Origin: Pseudomonas hamedanensis
GTDB lineage: Bacteria; Pseudomonadota; Gammaproteobacteria; Pseudomonadales; Pseudomonadaceae
DNA length: 64,000 nt
Assembly: GCF_014268595.2 (NCBI RefSeq)
Contig: NZ_CP077091.1
Span: forward strand, 5,252,001 to 5,316,000
Direction of reading: 5' to 3'
This document shows, piece after piece, positions 43,171 to 52,350 of this stretch. The first letter of the stretch is position 1; every line of letters begins with the position of its first letter. The translations under genes and the position numbers were made by a program. Under the pieces are notes generated by a model. The model did not search any database, had not been told where the DNA came from, and was given only the letters and a program-made list of their open reading frames with translations.

Positions 43171-44598
43171 ATGCCGTCGTTGCCGCTTCGCTTGTCCGCA
43201 CTGTTGCTGGCCCTGGGCCTGAGTGCCTGCGATGACGCCCCGCGTTTTACCGAGGCCGAGCCCGGTGAAGCGCGTTCGGGCGGTGCAGCGACCGTGCGCA
43301 AGAGCGATCAGAACGCCTTCTCCCTGCCCTCGGCCAACCTGCCGCCGTCACGGCGGGTGGATTTCAGTGTCGGCAACAGCTTCTTTCGCAGCCCTTGGGT
43401 GATCGCGCCATCGACCACCACTGCGCGCGACGGTCTCGGCCCACTCTTCAACACCAACGCCTGCCAGAACTGCCACATCAAGGACGGTCGCGGTCATCCG
43501 CCCGCACCTGATGCAACCAATGCGGTGTCGATGCTGGTGCGCCTGTCGATTCCCGACGCGCCGCCCTATGCCAAGGTCATCGAGCAGCTCGGCGTGGTGC
43601 CGGAGCCGGTCTATGGCGGACAGTTCCAGGACATGGCCGTGCCCGGTGTCGCCCCGGAAGGCAAAGTGCGGGTCGACTACACGCCGGTGCCGGTGCGCTT
43701 CAAGGATGGCACCGAGATCGAGCTGCGCAAGCCGACGCTGCAGATCACTCAGCTCGGTTACGGTCCGATGCACCCGGACACACGTTTCTCCGCGCGGGTC
43801 GCGCCGCCGATGATCGGCCTGGGCCTGCTCGAAGCCATCCCGGAAGAAGCGATCCTTGCCAACGCCGCTGCCCAGGCCAAGGCGAAAAACGGCATCAACG
43901 GTCGGCCCAACCGGGTCTGGGATGATCAGTTACAGAAAACCGTCATCGGTCGATTCGGCTGGAAGGCCGGACAACCGAACCTCAATCAACAGAACGTTCA
44001 CGCGTTCTCTGGTGACATGGGCCTGACCACCAGCCTGCGGCCGTTCGACGACTGCACCGACGCGCAAACCGCCTGCAAACAGGCGCCGAACGGCAACGGT
44101 CCGGACGGCGAACCGGAAGTCAGCGATAACATCCTGCGGCTGGTGCTGTTCTACAGCCGCAACCTGGCGGTCCCGGCGCGCCGTGGCGTCGGCGATCCGC
44201 AGGTGCTGGCCGGCAAGAATCTGTTCTTCCAGGCGGGTTGCCAGTCGTGCCATACGCCGAAATACACCACCGCCGCCAATGCCGCCGAACCCGAACTGGC
44301 CAACCAGGTGATTCGTCCGTACAGCGATTTGCTGCTGCATGACATGGGCGAAGGTCTGGCCGACCACCGCAGTGAGTTCCAGGCTTCCGGCCGCGACTGG
44401 CGCACGCCGCCGTTGTGGGGGATCGGCCTGACGCAAGCGGTCAGTGGCCACACGCAATTCTTGCATGACGGTCGCGCCCGCAATCTGCTCGAAGCCGTGC
44501 TGTGGCATGGCGGCGAAGCGACGGCGGCGCAGCAACAGGTTTTGTCTTTCAATGCCGAGCAACGCGCTGCGCTGCTGGCGTTTCTGAACTCACTTTAA
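43171..44598 (+). CDS. Di-haem (thiol oxidoreductase-like) c-type cytochrome lipoprotein
   Basis: The protein has 475 residues. A lipoprotein signal (ALLLALGLSACDD, lipid on C about 20) is followed by two haem-binding CxxCH motifs (CQNCH ~107, CQSCH ~365). The middle and end resemble the DUF1111/thiol oxidoreductase-like family. It is expected in the periplasm on the membrane. It lies between two imelysin genes, 27 bases before the second, so a role in iron redox handling during uptake is plausible. GCAGGA stands 7 bases before the chosen ATG. Confidence 0.83.
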   Translation: MPSLPLRLSALLLALGLSACDDAPRFTEAEPGEARSGGAATVRKSDQNAFSLPSANLPPSRRVDFSVGNSFFRSPWVIAPSTTTARDGLGPLFNTNACQNCHIKDGRGHPPAPDATNAVSMLVRLSIPDAPPYAKVIEQLGVVPEPVYGGQFQDMAVPGVAPEGKVRVDYTPVPVRFKDGTEIELRKPTLQITQLGYGPMHPDTRFSARVAPPMIGLGLLEAIPEEAILANAAAQAKAKNGINGRPNRVWDDQLQKTVIGRFGWKAGQPNLNQQNVHAFSGDMGLTTSLRPFDDCTDAQTACKQAPNGNGPDGEPEVSDNILRLVLFYSRNLAVPARRGVGDPQVLAGKNLFFQAGCQSCHTPKYTTAANAAEPELANQVIRPYSDLLLHDMGEGLADHRSEFQASGRDWRTPPLWGIGLTQAVSGHTQFLHDGRARNLLEAVLWHGGEATAAQQQVLSFNAEQRAALLAFLNSL

Positions 44599-44625
44599 AT
44601 TCTGAAAAAGCATCGGGAGCCCGAC

Positions 44626-45690
44626 ATGTTCCGTCCCAAGTTACTGTTCACCAGCCTTGCCGCGCTCGCCCTCGGCGCCTGCTCGCCGCAGGATCCGCAA
44701 GCGGTCACCTCGGCGGCCATCGCCAAATCGGTGATCCTGCCGACCTACACCCGCTGGGTCGAAGCCGACAAGCAACTGGCGGTCAGCGCCCTCGCCTACT
44801 GCCAGGGCAAGGAAACCCTGGAAACCGCCCGCGCCGATTTCCTGCATGCGCAGAAAGCCTGGGCCGAGCTGCAACCGCTGCTGATCGGCCCGCTGGCCGA
44901 AGGCAACCGTTCGTGGCAGGTGCAGTTCTGGCCGGACAAGAAAAACCTCGTCGGCCGTCAGGTCGAGCAATTGGTCAGCGCCCAGCCGCAGATCGATGCC
45001 GCCGCCCTGGCCAAATCCAGCGTCGTGGTGCAAGGCCTGTCGGCCTACGAATACATCCTGTTCGACGCCAAGCCTGACGTCGCCAACGAGGCGCAGAAAG
45101 CCAAGTACTGCCCGCTGCTGATCGCCATCGGCGAACGTCAGAAGCAACTGGCCGAAGAGATCCTGCAAGGCTGGAACAACACCGACGGCATGCTCGCGCA
45201 GATGAGCAAATTCCCTAACCAGCGCTATGCCGACTCCCACGAAGCGATCGCCGATCTGCTGCGCGTACAAGTGACAGCGCTGGACACCTTGAAGAAAAAA
45301 CTCGGCACGCCGATGGGCCGTCAGAGCAAAGGCGTGCCGCAACCGTTCCAGGCCGATGCGTGGCGCAGCCAGTCGTCGCTGACGGCGCTGGAAGCCAGCC
45401 TTGCCGCCGCCAAAACCGTCTGGGAAGGCGTCGACAACAAAGGTCTGCGCGGTCTGTTGCCCGCCGAGCAGAAGCCGCTGGCGGACAAGATCGACGCCGC
45501 TTATGCCGCGTCGCTGAAGCTGTTTGACAGCACCCAGCGTTCGCTGACTGAAATGCTTCAGGACGACGCCGGTCGCCAGCAGCTCAACGACATCTACGAC
45601 AGCCTCAACGTCGTCCATCGCCTGCATGAAGGCGAGCTGGCCAAGGCGCTGGGCATCCAACTGGGCTTCAACGCCAACGACGGTGACTGA
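44626..45690 (+). CDS. Second imelysin-family lipoprotein, GxHxxE motif altered
   Basis: The protein has 354 residues with a lipoprotein signal (LALGACSPQ, lipid on C about 19) and an imelysin/EfeO-like all-helical domain. At the place of GxHxxE it has GLSAYEYILFD, so the histidine is a serine. Such members may bind metal differently or serve as a partner rather than a peptidase. Its stop shares a base with the next start (TGATG). I recall PA4372 in this position. Confidence 0.82.
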   Translation: MFRPKLLFTSLAALALGACSPQDPQAVTSAAIAKSVILPTYTRWVEADKQLAVSALAYCQGKETLETARADFLHAQKAWAELQPLLIGPLAEGNRSWQVQFWPDKKNLVGRQVEQLVSAQPQIDAAALAKSSVVVQGLSAYEYILFDAKPDVANEAQKAKYCPLLIAIGERQKQLAEEILQGWNNTDGMLAQMSKFPNQRYADSHEAIADLLRVQVTALDTLKKKLGTPMGRQSKGVPQPFQADAWRSQSSLTALEASLAAAKTVWEGVDNKGLRGLLPAEQKPLADKIDAAYAASLKLFDSTQRSLTEMLQDDAGRQQLNDIYDSLNVVHRLHEGELAKALGIQLGFNANDGD

Positions 45691-46805
45691 TGAGGGCAAG
45701 TGCCATGCTGCGACGTCAGGTGCTGACTTTAGGAAGTGCACTGCTGGGAGCAGTGACGCTGGGCGGCTGGACGCTGTTCAAACGCAAGGATCAGAGCCCG
45801 CTGTTGCTGTCGGCGCGCGACGACACCGATGGCAAGCATTACGCGGTCGGTTATCGCCTCGACGGCACGCGGGTGTTCGCCACCCACGTCGGTCAGCGTT
45901 GCCATGACATCATCAATCACCCGACGCAGCCGCTGGCGCTGTTCGTCGCACGGCGTCCGGGCACCGAGAGTTACCTGATCGACCTGCGCGACGGCAAGCT
46001 GCTGCAAACCGTGACCTCGCAGCCGAACCGGCACTTTTACGGCCACGCCGTGGTGCACAAGGACGGCGAATACCTGTATGCCACTGAAAACGACACGACC
46101 GATCCTGGTCGTGGTTTGCTCGGGGTGTACAAGTTCGACGGCGAACGGCTGCTGCACACAGGCGAGATCTCCACCCACGGCCTCGGCCCGCATCAGGTGT
46201 CATGGATGCCTGACGGCGAGACGCTGGTGGTGGCCAACGGCGGGATTCGCACCGAGGCGGAAAGCCGCGTCGACATGAACCTCGACGCCATGGAGCCAAG
46301 CCTGGTCCTGATGCAACGCGACGGTACGCTGCTGAGCAAGGAAACCCTTGCCCAGCAGATGAACAGCGTGCGCCATCTGGGCATCGCCAGCGACGGCACC
46401 ATCGTCGCCGGCCAGCAATTCATGGGCCCGTCCCACGAGCGCTCGGAGCTGTTGGCGATCAAGCGGCCAGGGCAACCGTTCGTGGCGTTCCCGGTAGCCG
46501 AACATCAGTTGCAGGCGATGGGGCATTACACCGCCAGCGTCGCCGTGCACAGCGAGCTGCGTCTGGTCGCCCTGACCGCTCCGCGCGGCAACCGCTTCTT
46601 TATCTGGGATCTGGACAGCGCAGAGGTTCGCCTTGATGCGCCGTTGCCGGATTGCGCCGGGGTTGGTGCGGTGAAGGACGGTTTCGTGGTGACCTCGGGA
46701 CAGGGCCGTTGCCGTTACTACGATTGCCGCCAGGAACAACTGCTGGCCAAACCGCTGGAACTGCCGGCGGGGCTCTGGGATAACCATCTTCACTTGATGG
46801 CCTGA
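45690..46805 (+). CDS. DUF1513 exported beta-propeller-like protein
   Basis: The protein has 371 residues. The N-terminus MLRRQVLTLGSALLGAVTLG carries an RR pair and hydrophobic core, pointing to twin-arginine export. The rest has repeated short blade-like units (RDDTDGKHYAVGYR, HPTQPLALFVARRPG, HGLGPHQVSWMPDGETLVVANGG), typical of DUF1513. No catalytic role is established. It closes the imelysin operon and is translationally coupled to the gene before it. A start at codon 6 (45705) is also possible. Confidence 0.8.
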   Translation: MRASAMLRRQVLTLGSALLGAVTLGGWTLFKRKDQSPLLLSARDDTDGKHYAVGYRLDGTRVFATHVGQRCHDIINHPTQPLALFVARRPGTESYLIDLRDGKLLQTVTSQPNRHFYGHAVVHKDGEYLYATENDTTDPGRGLLGVYKFDGERLLHTGEISTHGLGPHQVSWMPDGETLVVANGGIRTEAESRVDMNLDAMEPSLVLMQRDGTLLSKETLAQQMNSVRHLGIASDGTIVAGQQFMGPSHERSELLAIKRPGQPFVAFPVAEHQLQAMGHYTASVAVHSELRLVALTAPRGNRFFIWDLDSAEVRLDAPLPDCAGVGAVKDGFVVTSGQGRCRYYDCRQEQLLAKPLELPAGLWDNHLHLMA

Positions 46806-46835
46806 TAACGCCCCACCTCTGGATGGCCCCCACCC

Positions 46836-46968
46836 TGTGGCGAGGGGATTTATCCCCGTTGGGTGGCGAAGCCGCCCCAAAACCATCCGACAAGGTTTGA
46901 CAGACAGACCGTGATCTCAGGTCTTGGGGCGGCTTCGCCACCTAGCGGGGATAAATCCCCTCGCCACA
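46836..46968. repeat. REP-type inverted repeat (GTGGCGAGGGG family)
   Basis: TGTGGCGAGGGGATTTATCC faces its complement, with inner arms GGTGGCGAAGCCGCCCC and GGGGCGGCTTCGCCACC. It separates the imelysin operon from mexVW. Confidence 0.9.
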
Positions 46969-47072
46969 ATGTTTCTATTCGCACCCACCTGTAACAACTG
47001 CCAGTTGGAATCCCCCCTGCACTCGGAGTAATGTGCCCGCCTGTCTCATGATTTATCCAAGGAACTGGACAT

Positions 47073-48221
47073 ATGCTGCGTCGCCGCATGCTGATCATGT
47101 TGGGTGTTGTTTTGCTGATCGTCCTGGTACTGGGCGGTTACAAGGCCTTTTCGATCTACACGATGATCCAGGGCTTCTCCAAGCCCAAGCCACCGATCAG
47201 TGTCGCCGTCGCCAATGCCAGCGAACAGCCGTGGCAGATGCGCTTGCCCACCGTCGGCACGCTCAAGGCGTTGCAAGGCGTGGAGCTGAGTCTGGAAGTC
47301 GCCGGCACCGTCACTGAACTGAAGTTCGAATCCGGACAGAAGGTCAAGGCCGGGCAACCGCTGCTGCAACTCGACAGCGCCGTCGAAACCGCTCTGCTGG
47401 AAACCGCCCGGGCTGACCTCGGGCTGGCGCAACTGGATTTCGCGCGGGGCAGCCAACTGGTCGACAGCCGCGCCATCTCCAAGGGCGAATACGACCGCCT
47501 CTCCGCCGTGCTGCAAAAGAACAAGGCCACGGTCAATCAGCTCAACGCCTCCCTGGCGAAAAAACGCATCCTCGCGCCTTTCAGCGGCACCATCGGCATC
47601 CGTCAGGTCGACGTCGGCGACTACCTCGCCAGCGGCACCCGAATTGCCACGTTGCAGGATTTGAGCAGCCTCTACGCCGACTTTTACGTGCCCGAACAAT
47701 CGGTGCCGAAACTCGCCGTCGGCCAGCCCGTACAGATCAGCGTCGCCGCGTACCCCGGGCAGAACTTCGCCGGCAAGATCAGCGCGATCAACCCGATCGT
47801 CGAAAGCACCACGCGCAACATTCTGGTCCGCGCCACCCTGGCCAACCCCGACGGCAAACTGCTGCCGGGCATGTTCGCCAGCCTCCAGGTGCTGCTGCCG
47901 GATCAGCAGAAACACATCGTGGTGCCGGAAAGCGCAATCACTTACACGCTCTACGGCAACTCGGTCTACGTGGTCGCACAGAAGAAGGCCGAGGACGGCA
48001 GCGTCGAAAAAGACGACAAGGGCCAACCGGTGCTGATCGCCGAACGGCGCTTCATCGAGACTGGTGAACGCCGTGATGGCCTGGTGTTGATCAACAAGGG
48101 CGTGCAGAACGGCGAGCAGGTAGTGACGGCCGGCCAGATCAAACTGGACAACGGCGCGCGCATTGCCATCAGCGCCGACAAGACCCTCGGCGAGCAGAAC
48201 AGTCCGCCCCGCGCCGACTGA
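47073..48221 (+). CDS. mexV: RND efflux periplasmic adaptor, MexV-like
   Basis: The protein has 382 residues: an N-terminal membrane segment (MLIMLGVVLLIVLVLGG), a barrel-sandwich/lipoyl part (VSLEVAGTVTELKFESGQKVKAGQPLLQLD), a hairpin region with LLETARADLGLAQLDFARGSQLV, and a second lipoyl half (ILAPFSGTIGIRQVDVGDYL). It links the inner-membrane pump to an outer-membrane channel. It lies 13 bases before the RND pump gene and fits PA4374 by position. No outer-membrane channel gene is nearby; MexVW uses OprM in P. aeruginosa. Confidence 0.88.
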   Translation: MLRRRMLIMLGVVLLIVLVLGGYKAFSIYTMIQGFSKPKPPISVAVANASEQPWQMRLPTVGTLKALQGVELSLEVAGTVTELKFESGQKVKAGQPLLQLDSAVETALLETARADLGLAQLDFARGSQLVDSRAISKGEYDRLSAVLQKNKATVNQLNASLAKKRILAPFSGTIGIRQVDVGDYLASGTRIATLQDLSSLYADFYVPEQSVPKLAVGQPVQISVAAYPGQNFAGKISAINPIVESTTRNILVRATLANPDGKLLPGMFASLQVLLPDQQKHIVVPESAITYTLYGNSVYVVAQKKAEDGSVEKDDKGQPVLIAERRFIETGERRDGLVLINKGVQNGEQVVTAGQIKLDNGARIAISADKTLGEQNSPPRAD

Positions 48222-48234
48222 TCAAGGAATCCCC

Positions 48235-51200
48235 ATGGCTTTTACCGATCCGTTCATCCGCCGCCCGGTGCTGGCCACCGTGGTCAGCCTGCTGATTGTG
48301 CTGCTGGGCTTCCAGGCCTGGAGCAAGCTGCCGCTGCGCCAATATCCACAAATGGAAAACGCCCTGATCACCGTGACCACGGCGTACCCCGGGGCCAACG
48401 CGGAAACCATTCAGGGCTATATCACCCAACCGATGCAGCAGAGCCTGGCGAGCGCCGAAGGCATCGACTACATGACCTCGGTCAGCCGGCAGAACTTCTC
48501 GACGATCTCGATCTACGCGCGCATCGGTGCCAACACTGACCGCTTGTTTACCGAGTTACTGGCCAAGGCCAACGAGGTCAAGAACAAGCTGCCCCAGGAC
48601 GCCGAAGATCCGGTGCTGAGCAAAGAGTCCGCCGACGCCTCGGCGCTGATGTACATCAGCTTCTTCAGCAAGGATTTGAGCAACCCGCAGATCACCGACT
48701 ACCTGTCCCGGGTGATCCAGCCGAAACTGGCAACCCTGCCGGGCATGGCCGAAGCGGAAATTCTCGGCAACCAGGTGTTTGCCATGCGCCTGTGGCTCGA
48801 CCCGGTGAAACTCGCCGGCTTCGGCCTCAGCGCCGCCGACGTGACCGCTGCGGTGCGCCAGTACAACTTCCTCTCCGCTGCCGGCGAAGTGAAAGGTGAA
48901 TACACCGTCACCAGCATCAACGCCAACACCGAACTGAAGTCCGCTGAGGCCTTTGCGGCGATTCCGCTCAAGGTCGATGGCGACAGCCGCGTGCTGCTCA
49001 GCGATGTGGCGCGGGTGGAAATGGGCGCGGAAAACTACGACACGATCAGTTCGTTCGGCGGCACGCCCTCGGTGTACATCGGCATCAAGGCCACGCCGGG
49101 GGCCAACCCGCTGGACGTGATCAAGGAAGTACGCAAGCTGATGCCCGAGCTGGAGGCACAGTTGCCACCGAACCTGAAAAGCGAAATCGCCTACGACGCC
49201 ACGCTGTTTATTCAGGCGTCCATCGACGAGGTGGTGAAAACCCTGTTCGAAGCAGTGCTGATCGTTATCGTCGTGGTGTTCCTGTTCCTCGGGGCGTTGC
49301 GCTCGGTGGTGATCCCGGTGGTGACCATTCCATTGTCGATGATCGGCGTGATGTTCTTCATGCAGATGATGGGCTACTCGATGAACCTGCTGACGCTACT
49401 GGCGATGGTACTGGCCATCGGTCTGGTGGTGGATGATGCGATTGTCGTGGTGGAAAACATCCACCGGCACATAGAGGAAGGCAAGACGCCGTTCGATGCT
49501 GCGCTGGAAGGCGCCCGGGAAATCGCCATGCCCGTGGTATCGATGACCATCACCCTGGCGGCGGTGTACGCGCCGATCGGTTTCCTCACCGGACTGACCG
49601 GGGCGCTGTTCAAGGAGTTCGCGCTGACCCTGGCCGGTGCGGTGGTGATTTCCGGCATCGTCGCCCTGACGCTGTCGCCGATGATGTGCGCCTATTTGCT
49701 GCGCCACGAAGAAAACCCCAGCGGCCTGGCCCATCGCCTGGACCGCATCTTCGACAGCCTCAAGCGCCGCTATCAAAGCATGCTCCACGGCACGCTCAAC
49801 ACCCGCCCGGTGGTGCTGGTGTTCGCGCTGATCGTGTTGTGCCTGATCCCGGTGTTCCTCAAGTTCACCAAGTCGGAACTGGCGCCGGACGAAGACCAGG
49901 GCATCATTTTCATGATGGCCAGCGCGCCGCAGCCGACCAACCTTGAGTACCTGAGCGCCTACACCGACGAATTCATTACCATCTTCAAAGCGTTTCCCGA
50001 GTACTACTCCTCGTTCCAGATCAACGGCTACAACGGCGTGCAGGCCGGGATCGGCGGTTTCCTGCTCAAGCCATGGAACGAGCGCAGCCGCACCCAGATG
50101 GAAATCCTTCCCGAGGTGCAGAGCAAACTGGAAGGCATTTCCGGCTTGCAGATCTTCGGTTTCAACCTGCCCTCCCTGCCCGGCACCGGTGAAGGCTTAC
50201 CGTTCGAGTTCGTCGTCAACACCGCCAACGACTATGAGCTGCTGCTGCAAGTCGCCGACCGGATCAAAAAACGCGCCATGGAATCGGGCAAATTCGCTTT
50301 CGTCGACCTCGACCTGGCTTTTGACAAACCGGAAGTAGTGGTCGATATCGACCGCGCCAAGGCCGCGCAGATGGGCGTGTCGATGCTTGACCTCGGCGGC
50401 ACGCTGGCGACATTGCTCGGTGAGGCGGAAATCAACCGTTTCACCATCGACGGGCGCAGCTACAAGGTGATCGCGCAGGTCGAACGGGCCTACCGCGACA
50501 ATCCGGAGTGGCTGAACAATTACTACGTGAAAAATACCCAGGGCGAGTTACTGCCACTGTCGACCCTGATCAAGGTCAGCGACCGTGCGCGGCCGCGCCA
50601 GCTCAATCAGTTCCAGCAGCTCAACGCGGCGAAGATTTCCGGCTTCCCGCTGGTGAGCATGGGCGAAGCCATCGACACTGTGCTGCAGATCGCCCGGGAA
50701 GAAGCGCCGGCCGGGTTTGCCTTCGACTACGGCGGTGCTTCGCGCCAATACGTGCAGGAAGGCAGCGCCTTGTGGGTGACTTTCACCCTGGCGCTGGCGA
50801 TCATTTTTCTGGTGCTGGCGGCGCAGTTCGAAAGCTTCCGCGATCCTTTGGTGATATTGGTCACCGTGCCGCTGTCGATTTGCGGCGCGCTGATTCCGCT
50901 GTTCCTCGGCTGGTCGAGCATGAACATCTACACCCAGGTCGGGTTGGTGACGCTGATTGGCCTGATCAGCAAACACGGCATTCTGATCGTCGAGTTCGCC
51001 AACCAGTTGCGCAAGGACAAGGGCCTGACGGCGCGAGAGGCGGTGGAAGAAGCCGCAGCGATTCGCTTGCGCCCGGTGCTCATGACCACAGCGGCGATGG
51101 TGTTCGGCATGGTGCCGCTGATTCTGGCGACCGGGGCGGGTGCGGTCAGCCGCTTTGATATCGGCATGGTGATTGCCACGGGGATGTCGATCGGTACGCT

Positions 51201-51261
51201 GTTTACGTTGTTCGTGCTGCCGTGCGTCTACACATTTCTGGCGAAACCGGATCCCAAATAA
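48235..51261 (+). CDS. mexW: RND multidrug efflux pump, MexW-like
   Basis: The protein has 1008 residues, the size of an HAE-1-type RND pump with 12 membrane segments. Motif FTDPFIRRPVLATVVSLLIV opens it; GLVVDDAIVVVENI (motif A, proton-relay aspartates) is in TM4, and a large periplasmic loop is in each half. It exports drugs in exchange for protons. It starts 13 bases after mexV (SD AAGGAAT) and is followed by one REP-like element and a terminator. Position and pairing match PA4375. Confidence 0.9.
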   Translation: MAFTDPFIRRPVLATVVSLLIVLLGFQAWSKLPLRQYPQMENALITVTTAYPGANAETIQGYITQPMQQSLASAEGIDYMTSVSRQNFSTISIYARIGANTDRLFTELLAKANEVKNKLPQDAEDPVLSKESADASALMYISFFSKDLSNPQITDYLSRVIQPKLATLPGMAEAEILGNQVFAMRLWLDPVKLAGFGLSAADVTAAVRQYNFLSAAGEVKGEYTVTSINANTELKSAEAFAAIPLKVDGDSRVLLSDVARVEMGAENYDTISSFGGTPSVYIGIKATPGANPLDVIKEVRKLMPELEAQLPPNLKSEIAYDATLFIQASIDEVVKTLFEAVLIVIVVVFLFLGALRSVVIPVVTIPLSMIGVMFFMQMMGYSMNLLTLLAMVLAIGLVVDDAIVVVENIHRHIEEGKTPFDAALEGAREIAMPVVSMTITLAAVYAPIGFLTGLTGALFKEFALTLAGAVVISGIVALTLSPMMCAYLLRHEENPSGLAHRLDRIFDSLKRRYQSMLHGTLNTRPVVLVFALIVLCLIPVFLKFTKSELAPDEDQGIIFMMASAPQPTNLEYLSAYTDEFITIFKAFPEYYSSFQINGYNGVQAGIGGFLLKPWNERSRTQMEILPEVQSKLEGISGLQIFGFNLPSLPGTGEGLPFEFVVNTANDYELLLQVADRIKKRAMESGKFAFVDLDLAFDKPEVVVDIDRAKAAQMGVSMLDLGGTLATLLGEAEINRFTIDGRSYKVIAQVERAYRDNPEWLNNYYVKNTQGELLPLSTLIKVSDRARPRQLNQFQQLNAAKISGFPLVSMGEAIDTVLQIAREEAPAGFAFDYGGASRQYVQEGSALWVTFTLALAIIFLVLAAQFESFRDPLVILVTVPLSICGALIPLFLGWSSMNIYTQVGLVTLIGLISKHGILIVEFANQLRKDKGLTAREAVEEAAAIRLRPVLMTTAAMVFGMVPLILATGAGAVSRFDIGMVIATGMSIGTLFTLFVLPCVYTFLAKPDPK

Positions 51262-51272
51262 CACCTGTGTCC

Positions 51273-51326
51273 CCCCTGTGGGAGCGAGCTTGCTCGCGAA
51301 TGCGGTTTGATCGTTCCCACAGGGGA
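51273..51326. repeat. Shortened REP element after mexW
   Basis: CCCCTGTGGGAGCGAGCTTGCTCGCGAA, then TTCCCACAGGGG; the second inner arm is missing. Confidence 0.75.
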
Positions 51327-51349
51327 TATGTATTGGCTCGAATACCGAC

Positions 51350-51388
51350 AATAAAAAAGGCCTCGCATTTGCGAGGCCTTTTATTTGG
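51350..51388. terminator. Bidirectional terminator between mexW and the col operon
   Basis: AAAAAAGGCCTCGCA-TT-TGCGAGGCCTTTT with A and T tracts on both sides; it serves the convergent mexW and col operon messages. Confidence 0.9.
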
Positions 51389-51400
51389 GCTTCAATCGTT

Positions 51401-51628
51401 TCAACTGGCTGGCCTCATCCCTTGCGACAGACCAAACATGAACAACAGCAGATCATGATCTGGCTGGGTTGCCACGGAGGCCTTCGCCACCCGTGGTGCC
51501 GCGCAGTGAGCGTCTGTTTCAGACGCGCCGATGACCTGCATGCGCGGCTGCTCCCAGGCCGCCACCGCCAGAGAAGCAACTGCCAAGGCCCCTACCAGGA
51601 ACATACCTCGTGCAATTTCGAGTTTCAT
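51401..51628 (-). CDS. Small exported protein at the end of the col operon
   Basis: The protein has 75 residues with a signal peptide (MKLEIARGMFLVGALAVASLAVAA). The mature part is polar and ends LLLFMFGLSQGMRPAS. It starts 2 bases after the inaA stop, so it is translated with it. I do not recognise the family; by gene order it is near the place of PA4377. It could work in the envelope with the ColRS regulon, but this is inference only. Confidence 0.68.
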   Translation of the reverse strand: MKLEIARGMFLVGALAVASLAVAAWEQPRMQVIGASETDAHCAAPRVAKASVATQPDHDLLLFMFGLSQGMRPAS

Positions 51629-51630
51629 CG

Positions 51631-52347
51631 CTATAAACCTTTGATAGCGCTGCCAAACGCCGTCTCATAAAAATAGACGAGTTTTTTCCAGTCGGCTTCG
51701 CGGAACGACGAATGGCGCCGCAATTGCTTCATGTCATGCTGCGCTGCGCGATAGGCGGTCAGACGCTGACGGCATTTTTCCAGATCGATCAATGCCACTT
51801 CGACCTTGGCCGCTTCGCCTTCACCGGTCACCCGGACAAATACGTGCTTGATGTAAATGCAGCTGTGTTGCCAGCGGCCCTTGTGCATGCGTGCCAGGTT
51901 CTCGGCCAGATCCTTGAGCACCCGCTCAAAGACCCCGTCGCCACACTGATCGCGACCGCCAGCAGCGGCCAGCCAGTGTTCCAGTTCCTGGAATCCGTCG
52001 AGGGACCTGGTCACCAGCAGCGCGCGCCATTTGTGCTGCGGATCAGGCTGTGCACCACAAAACACGATCTCGGGGACGCGCACGCCCAGCTTGCTGACGC
52101 CGGTCAGCGCATCCAGTTCACGCAATACGGTCGGACGGCCGAACGGGTGCAGCCAACTGCGGTAGATGTGCCCCGTCTGGCGCTTGGCGTACAGCAGTTG
52201 GCCGTCACGCCCGACCACGCGTTGCACACCGCTTTCGCCACCACGACGCACGTTGGGTTCTTCAACCCATTCGCCACGCTGGTTCCAGTAGTAATCGAAA
52301 CGATCCTGTGCTGCGACATCCGCTTCAACCGCTGCTTGCACTGCCAT
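51631..52347 (-). CDS. inaA: InaA-like lipopolysaccharide kinase-family protein
   Basis: The protein has 238 residues of the Kdo/WaaP-InaA kinase-like family: LLYAKRQTGHIYRSW (lysine of the ATP site), RELDALTGVSKLGVRVPEIVFCGA, ENLARMHKGRWQHSCIYIKHVFV (catalytic HxxxxxKH-like loop) and VALIDLEKCRQR (metal-binding aspartate). These proteins modify the LPS core or respond to weak acid. It lies 3 bases after the methyltransferase gene. The same grouping with colRS is known in P. putida and P. aeruginosa. Confidence 0.83.
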   Translation of the reverse strand: MAVQAAVEADVAAQDRFDYYWNQRGEWVEEPNVRRGGESGVQRVVGRDGQLLYAKRQTGHIYRSWLHPFGRPTVLRELDALTGVSKLGVRVPEIVFCGAQPDPQHKWRALLVTRSLDGFQELEHWLAAAGGRDQCGDGVFERVLKDLAENLARMHKGRWQHSCIYIKHVFVRVTGEGEAAKVEVALIDLEKCRQRLTAYRAAQHDMKQLRRHSSFREADWKKLVYFYETAFGSAIKGL

Positions 52348-52350
52348 CCT

